In this document: in pieces, positions 4,928 to 8,634 of the stretch
Numbering within the stretch: the first letter of the stretch is position 1
Layout: each line of letters starts with the position of its first letter
Source of the DNA: Methanosarcinales archaeon
Lineage (GTDB): Archaea > Halobacteriota > Syntropharchaeia > Alkanophagales > Methanospirareceae
Reading direction: 5' to 3'
Assembly: GCA_003661125.1 (NCBI GenBank)
Contig: QMVO01000056.1
Coordinates: 1 to 8,634 of the forward strand
Length of the DNA: 8,634 nucleotides
Notes under the pieces: model-generated
The model's database searches: none
What the model saw: the letters and a program-made list of their open reading frames with translations, nothing else
What the model was told of the DNA's origin: nothing
Made by a program: the position numbers and the translations under genes

Positions 4928-5359
4928 ATGGGAGAGGAAGCGAAAGAGGATTTTGAGCCGAAAATAATCGGATTTACCTGTAATTGGTGTACTTATGCCG
5001 GCGCAGACCTTGCAGGGACGTCACGTAAGAAATACCCGCCGAACGTTCGGCTAATAAGACTTATGTGTTCAGGGAGGTTGGATCCGATGTTTGTGCTCAA
5101 AGTGCTATTAAATGGTGCAGACGCAGTGTTCATTGGGGGCTGTCATCCAGGGGAGTGCCATTACATAAAAGGAAACTTCTATGCCAGGCGAAGGATTGCG
5201 GCAATAAGGACGATTCTGAAACAGTTTGGGCTGGATAACCGGGTCAGAGCAGAATGGTGCAGTGCATCCGAGGGAGATAAGTTTGCAAGAATAATGAAGG
5301 AAATGGCGGAAGACATAAAGAAATTGGGACCTAATCCAATGAGGGGAAAGATACTATGA
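4928..5359 (+). CDS. mvhD: MvhD-like [2Fe-2S] electron-transfer subunit
   Basis: The 143-aa protein belongs to the MvhD family (methyl-viologen-reducing hydrogenase delta subunit), which carries a [2Fe-2S] cluster and hands electrons to HdrA. Visible hallmarks are CNWCTYAGADLAG (C18, C21), RLMCSGRLDP (C47), GGCHPGECHY (C72, C77) and AEWCSASEG (C111), all in the expected order, at the usual length of about 140 aa. In known complexes it links a hydrogenase, a formate dehydrogenase or an F420-binding subunit to HdrA. Here no mvhA or mvhG is nearby; the next gene is an FrhB-like protein whose start overlaps this stop (ATGA, 5356-5359), so that is its likely input partner. It is the first gene of the operon. 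Family assignment is secure; the physiological electron donor is inferred. Confidence 0.93.
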   Translation: MGEEAKEDFEPKIIGFTCNWCTYAGADLAGTSRKKYPPNVRLIRLMCSGRLDPMFVLKVLLNGADAVFIGGCHPGECHYIKGNFYARRRIAAIRTILKQFGLDNRVRAEWCSASEGDKFARIMKEMAEDIKKLGPNPMRGKIL

Positions 5360-6420
5360 AAGGAACAGAGTTAAAATATGAGGATTTGGAAGGGCTATTA
5401 AAGGGATTACTCGATAAGAAAACTGTGGATTGCCTGATACTGCCACATAAGGTGGGAAATAATGTGGCATACATGATGGTAACAGACAAGAACAAGATAG
5501 AACCTCCAGCACCGGCTATATTTGCTCCTTCATTTAGCGTAAATGCCGCGAATATCGTGAAGGGATGGACGATAAAAGAGAAAATAGGAATTGTGGCAAA
5601 GCCATGTGAAATAAGGGCAGCGATCGAATTGATAAAGTTGAAACAGATAGACAAGGAGAGTGTGCTTCTGATAAGCGTGGATTGTTCGGGTGCTTTCAAG
5701 AATCAGGATTATGCAGACCACTATGGAGAGATAGGTGACTGGGTAGACAGTGCGAAGATAGAGGAATTGAAAGGAAAAGGGATCGCGATAAGAGAAGCCT
5801 GTGCGATCTGTGACCACCGGCTCGCGGACGTTGGGGACATTGGTATTGCGAGAGTGGATGGCGAAAAAGTGCTGGTTACGGGAATAACGGATATGGGCTT
5901 AGACGCTTTGTCTGCGGCGGAACTATCGCTGGAGGATAAGGAGATAGAAAGAAAAGGGGAAAAAGAGAAAATTGCAGCGGATGCAAAGAAGAAGGAAGAG
6001 GAACTGGCGAAAATAAGTAGCATGGAAGAGTTGGAGGAGTTCTTGCGAGATTGCATAGTATGCAAGAATTGCAGAGATATGTGTCCGGTATGCTACTGTA
6101 AGGAATGCTTCTTTGACCAACCCCTGGGAAATCCTGTTGGCGGTGATTTGTTAAATTTATCCAAGCTAAGGGGCGCGGTAGGTGTGCCTGCAAACCAATT
6201 AATGTACCATCTCACGCGCGTTTATCATGTCAGCACGACCTGTGTTGGATGTGGCGCATGTGAGGACGCTTGTCCAAAGGACATACCATTGACGAGGTTA
6301 TATCCAGTGATTGCGGAGAAGGTGCAGGAGATTTTCGAGTACGTGCCTGGTAGGGATGTTGAGGAGCCACTACCGTTCGTAACTTACGAAGAGGAAGAGT
6401 TAGAAGACAAATTAAGATAG
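5356..6420 (+). CDS. FrhB/FdhB-family flavoprotein with C-terminal ferredoxin-type clusters
   Basis: This 354-aa protein combines an FrhB/FdhB-like part (about residues 1-190) with a C-terminal Fe-S module (about 230-310), joined by a Lys/Glu-rich probable coiled coil (190-228). The first part shows KPCEIRAAIEL (82-92), VDCSG (108-112) and ACAICDHRLADVGDI (148-162), which fit the F420-reducing hydrogenase/formate dehydrogenase beta family. These are flavoproteins that exchange electrons with coenzyme F420. The second has a dense cysteine block CIVCKNCRDMCPVCYCKECF (C233-C251) and a classic 4Fe-4S motif CVGCGACEDACP (296-307). In ordinary FrhB the ferredoxin motifs come first, so the order is unusual. 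The start overlaps mvhD by four bases with GAGGGG upstream. It likely forms the entry point of the Hdr complex, probably using F420; binding of F420 rather than another donor is not proven. Confidence 0.8.
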   Translation: MKGTELKYEDLEGLLKGLLDKKTVDCLILPHKVGNNVAYMMVTDKNKIEPPAPAIFAPSFSVNAANIVKGWTIKEKIGIVAKPCEIRAAIELIKLKQIDKESVLLISVDCSGAFKNQDYADHYGEIGDWVDSAKIEELKGKGIAIREACAICDHRLADVGDIGIARVDGEKVLVTGITDMGLDALSAAELSLEDKEIERKGEKEKIAADAKKKEEELAKISSMEELEEFLRDCIVCKNCRDMCPVCYCKECFFDQPLGNPVGGDLLNLSKLRGAVGVPANQLMYHLTRVYHVSTTCVGCGACEDACPKDIPLTRLYPVIAEKVQEIFEYVPGRDVEEPLPFVTYEEEELEDKLR

Positions 6421-6441
6421 GAAGAAGAAAAAGAGGAGAAA

Positions 6442-7038
6442 ATGCCGATAAAAACATGGGAGTTAGACCCGAACTTCCGGAACGAGATAATGAATGAGCC
6501 AGGAGGAGAACATCTCGCATCATGTTTCCAGTGCAGTACCTGCACGCTGGGATGTCCAATCACGGAAATCGTTCCGAGTTACAATCCGAGGAAGATTATC
6601 CAGATGAGTTTATTGGGCATGCGAGAGGAGGTATTGTCAAATCCTGACTTGTGGATTTGTCTTATCTGCCAAACGTGCACGGCGCGATGCCCGCAAGATG
6701 TAGTGGTTAGCGATGTGCTGGGCGCGATAAGGCGGATAGCGGAAAAAGAAGAAGAAGCGGGCAAGTTGAAGATAGAGAGCCCCAGACCACTGTTTGATAA
6801 GGCTTTCTTGCATCAATTGGAAAAGTACGGGCGGCTCTATGATATAGGACTTGCGAAGGAATATTACCCGAAGAAGGAAGGGTCTTTTATCAAGGGTATG
6901 CGTGCAATGATGAAAGATTACAAGGATTTCGGTATGCGCATGTTTAAGAAAGGAAAGATGGGTCCAAAAGCAATACTGCCGGAGAAGATAAAGAGAACAG
7001 GTGAAGTGAAGAAGATATTTGAGAAAATAGGTGATTAA
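6442..7038 (+). CDS. hdrC: heterodisulfide reductase subunit C
   Basis: The 198-aa protein is HdrC, a cytoplasmic ferredoxin-like subunit passing electrons from HdrA to HdrB. It has two complete 4Fe-4S motifs: CFQCSTCTLGCP (C28, C31, C34, C38) and CLICQTCTARCP (C73, C76, C79, C83). Both are in the HdrC position, and the proline-rich PSYNPRKIIQMSLLG segment between them is typical. A basic helical region follows (about 90-198). Length is normal for cytoplasmic HdrC. ATG 6442 comes 21 bases after the FrhB-like stop and has AGAGGAG a few bases upstream. The end overlaps or abuts hdrB: the stop (7036-7038) precedes ATG 7040 by one base. No membrane anchor is seen, which argues against a membrane HdrDE arrangement. 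Confidence 0.93.
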   Translation: MPIKTWELDPNFRNEIMNEPGGEHLASCFQCSTCTLGCPITEIVPSYNPRKIIQMSLLGMREEVLSNPDLWICLICQTCTARCPQDVVVSDVLGAIRRIAEKEEEAGKLKIESPRPLFDKAFLHQLEKYGRLYDIGLAKEYYPKKEGSFIKGMRAMMKDYKDFGMRMFKKGKMGPKAILPEKIKRTGEVKKIFEKIGD

Positions 7039-7039
7039 A

Positions 7040-7906
7040 ATGAACGGAAGAAAATTAGCGTACTATCCTGGCTGTCCATCAGCGGGTACCGCGGTGGATC
7101 AGGATATGTCAACAAGGGCAGTGTTCGAGAAATTGGGGATTGAACTGGCGGAAGTGGAAGACTGGAACTGCTGTGGTGCTGCGGAAGCAGAGAATCCGAT
7201 ACTGGTTTACGCGTTAAACGCGAGGACTCTTGCGATTGCCGAAAAAGACGGGTTGGATATTGTAACGCCGTGCAGTATATGTTATTACAATTTAGAGCGA
7301 AGTAACATGGCACTAAAGGAAGATGAGAGTTTACGTGCAAAGATGAAGGAGATAGATCCCTCGTTGGACTACAGGGGCGGGATAAAGGCGAGACATGTAC
7401 TGGATGTCTTCATAAATGAAATAGGAATGGATGAATTGAAAAGTAAAATCGTGAAAAAAGTGAACATAAAGGTAGCACCGTATTATGGATGCTATATAGG
7501 AAGACCGCCCACAACAGCTTTTGATGATCCTGACGACCCGATTTTGATGGACCAGTTGATAGAGCTGATAGGGGGCGAATGCGTAGATTTTAGCTACATG
7601 AAGACGAAGTGCTGTGGTGGTCCGCTGATGATGACGAGAGCGGACATAGCATTTGAGATGGCGAAGAATGTATTGGAAGCGGCGAAACGTGCAGGTGCTG
7701 ATTGTATTGCACTCGCATGTCCACTCTGTGGCATGATGCTGGATGCGAAGCAGCCAGATATAGAAAAAGCGTTAAATATCGAGATAGGCATGCCGGTTAT
7801 TTATATTACGCAGTTGTTGGGTCTCGCGCTTGGAATAGATTCGAAAAAGCTCGGTCTGGACAAAGCTGCCGTAGATACGAAAGAAATAGTTGGGAAGGTG
7901 GTGTAA
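7040..7906 (+). CDS. hdrB: heterodisulfide reductase subunit B (catalytic, two CCG domains)
   Basis: HdrB carries the two noncubane [4Fe-4S] clusters that cleave heterodisulfide (CoM-S-S-CoB or a similar disulfide). In this 288-aa protein both CCG cysteine sets are complete: C12, C44-C45, C78 and C81 (YYPGCPS, NCCGA, CSIC), and C151, C191-C192, C227 and C230 (GCYIGRPP, KCCGG, CPLC). Length is normal. ATG 7040 is preferred because GGTGA lies five bases upstream; an in-frame GTG at 7031 would add three residues (MIK) and overlap hdrC. All expected cluster ligands are present, so the protein should be active. It ends three bases before hdrA. The natural substrate cannot be told from sequence. 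Confidence 0.94.
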   Translation: MNGRKLAYYPGCPSAGTAVDQDMSTRAVFEKLGIELAEVEDWNCCGAAEAENPILVYALNARTLAIAEKDGLDIVTPCSICYYNLERSNMALKEDESLRAKMKEIDPSLDYRGGIKARHVLDVFINEIGMDELKSKIVKKVNIKVAPYYGCYIGRPPTTAFDDPDDPILMDQLIELIGGECVDFSYMKTKCCGGPLMMTRADIAFEMAKNVLEAAKRAGADCIALACPLCGMMLDAKQPDIEKALNIEIGMPVIYITQLLGLALGIDSKKLGLDKAAVDTKEIVGKVV

Positions 7907-7909
7907 GAA

Positions 7910-8634
7910 ATGGGAATAGCAGTTGTTGGAGGAGGAGTTGCAGGTATTACAGCAGCTCTTGACCTTGCAGATGCCGGCTATAAAGTATATTTGATAGAGA
8001 AGAATGCAGAGCTGGGAGGAAAGATGGCGGAGCTTGCAGAATGCAAGACAGGGCTATCACCATACGTGGTTAAGGTGAAGAATCATCCGAACATAGAATT
8101 GATGCTGTCAAGCGAATTAGAAAGTTTATCAGGCTCAGCCGGGAATTTCAAGCTGAAAGTGTCGGGTAAGGAAGTAGAAGTGGAGAGCGTGGTGTTAGCG
8201 CCGGGTTACGATATTCCAGAAATAGCGAAGAGTTATGGATTTGGCAATCCTGATGTCGTTACCTCTCTGGACTTTGAAGGCATTCTCAGGGCTGCTACTG
8301 CGAGTGAGACCGGGGAACTGTTAAGACCATCGGATGGAAAGCGAGTGAAAAGGATTGGATTCATCCAGTGCGTTGGGTCGAGATGCCAGGAGAATGAAAT
8401 ATGCTCTACGGCGTGTTGTGCGTACACGGCGAAAGAGGCGTGGGTAATAAAAGAGAGATTTCCGGACCTGGAGGTTTACATCTTCTACATGGATATAAGG
8501 GTATTTGGAAAAGATGAAGAATTAGTGGCGGAGTTAAAGGAGAAATACGGGGTGAAATATATAAGGTCACGAGTTCCAGAGGTGATACCGGAAGATGGGG
8601 CCCTAACGGTTAAGTATGAGAACCTTGAAAAAGG
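7910..8634 (+). CDS. hdrA: heterodisulfide reductase subunit A, short form, truncated at window edge
   Basis: The first 241 residues of an HdrA flavoprotein are present; the gene continues beyond the window. It opens at once with the FAD-binding Rossmann motif VVGGGVAGITAALDLADAGY (5-24), the acidic LIEKN (28-32) and ELGGKMAEL. Then come HPNIELMLSSELESLSG (59-75), VLAPGYDIPE (95-104), the HdrA-specific cluster QCVGSRCQENEICSTACC (C154, C159, C165, C169, C170) and YMDIRVFGK (193-201). HdrA is the flavin centre of electron bifurcation in Hdr complexes. Oddly, the N-terminal domain of about 130 residues found in methanogen HdrA is absent, and there is no ferredoxin insert between GNFKLKV and VLAPGYD. 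Only one cysteine (C45) remains where several are usual. AAGGTGGTG precedes ATG 7910 by about seven bases. Confidence 0.9.
   Translation, partial: MGIAVVGGGVAGITAALDLADAGYKVYLIEKNAELGGKMAELAECKTGLSPYVVKVKNHPNIELMLSSELESLSGSAGNFKLKVSGKEVEVESVVLAPGYDIPEIAKSYGFGNPDVVTSLDFEGILRAATASETGELLRPSDGKRVKRIGFIQCVGSRCQENEICSTACCAYTAKEAWVIKERFPDLEVYIFYMDIRVFGKDEELVAELKEKYGVKYIRSRVPEVIPEDGALTVKYENLEK

Noticed and set aside
5721..6065. minus-strand Ser/Phe-rich open frame opposite the FrhB-like gene
   Set aside because: It is the complement of the Lys/Glu-rich coiled-coil segment; composition explains the open frame.
1..8634. CRISPR array, insertion sequence, tRNA or rRNA gene
   Set aside because: I saw no regularly spaced repeats, transposase motifs, terminal inverted repeats around genes, or tRNA/rRNA-like segments anywhere in the window.

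Overview
The window looks archaeal. Start codons are preceded by AT-rich TATA-like elements, and the right half encodes cytoplasmic heterodisulfide reductase (Hdr) subunits together with MvhD-like and FrhB-like electron-transfer proteins. This combination is typical of methanogens, anaerobic methane or alkane oxidisers (ANME-1, Syntrophoarchaeum-like lineages) and Archaeoglobus relatives. The exact lineage cannot be fixed without a search. Two gene blocks diverge from one intergenic region at about 4667-4927.

Left block (minus strand, read from 4666 towards 1): a ferrous-iron uptake (Feo) locus. In transcription order it holds a 235-aa protein of three tandem FeoA domains, two single-domain FeoA proteins, a stand-alone FeoB GTPase, and a separate FeoB membrane permease. 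A four-helix membrane protein of unknown function follows, then two open frames (915-1262 and 601-882) that look like its frameshifted continuation or a second broken gene. Next come a FeoC-like winged-helix protein with a four-cysteine cluster, a possible tiny ORF (119-220), and the first 18 codons of another minus-strand gene leaving the window at position 1. FeoB is split into two genes by an overlap with its own strong Shine-Dalgarno sequence, so the split looks natural. Five FeoA domains serve one permease.

Right block (plus strand, 4928 to the end): a tightly packed operon mvhD-like, frhB/fdhB-like, hdrC, hdrB, hdrA, with hdrA running off the right edge. No hydrogenase or formate dehydrogenase catalytic subunit is present in the window. 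The inferred complex takes electrons through the FrhB-like flavoprotein (possibly from F420H2, or giving them to F420), passes them via MvhD to the HdrA flavin, and on through HdrC to the two HdrB catalytic clusters. The HdrA seen here starts directly at its FAD-binding fold and lacks both the usual N-terminal domain and the usual ferredoxin insert.

The shared intergenic region carries a long imperfect inverted repeat around 4725-4776, built on AACCTAA/TTAGGTT half-sites that recall DtxR-type iron-regulator boxes. It also carries further TTAGG/CCTAA half-sites, a tandem 8-bp repeat and a good TATA box for the hdr operon. An inferred theme is coordination of iron uptake with an iron-sulfur-rich redox complex.
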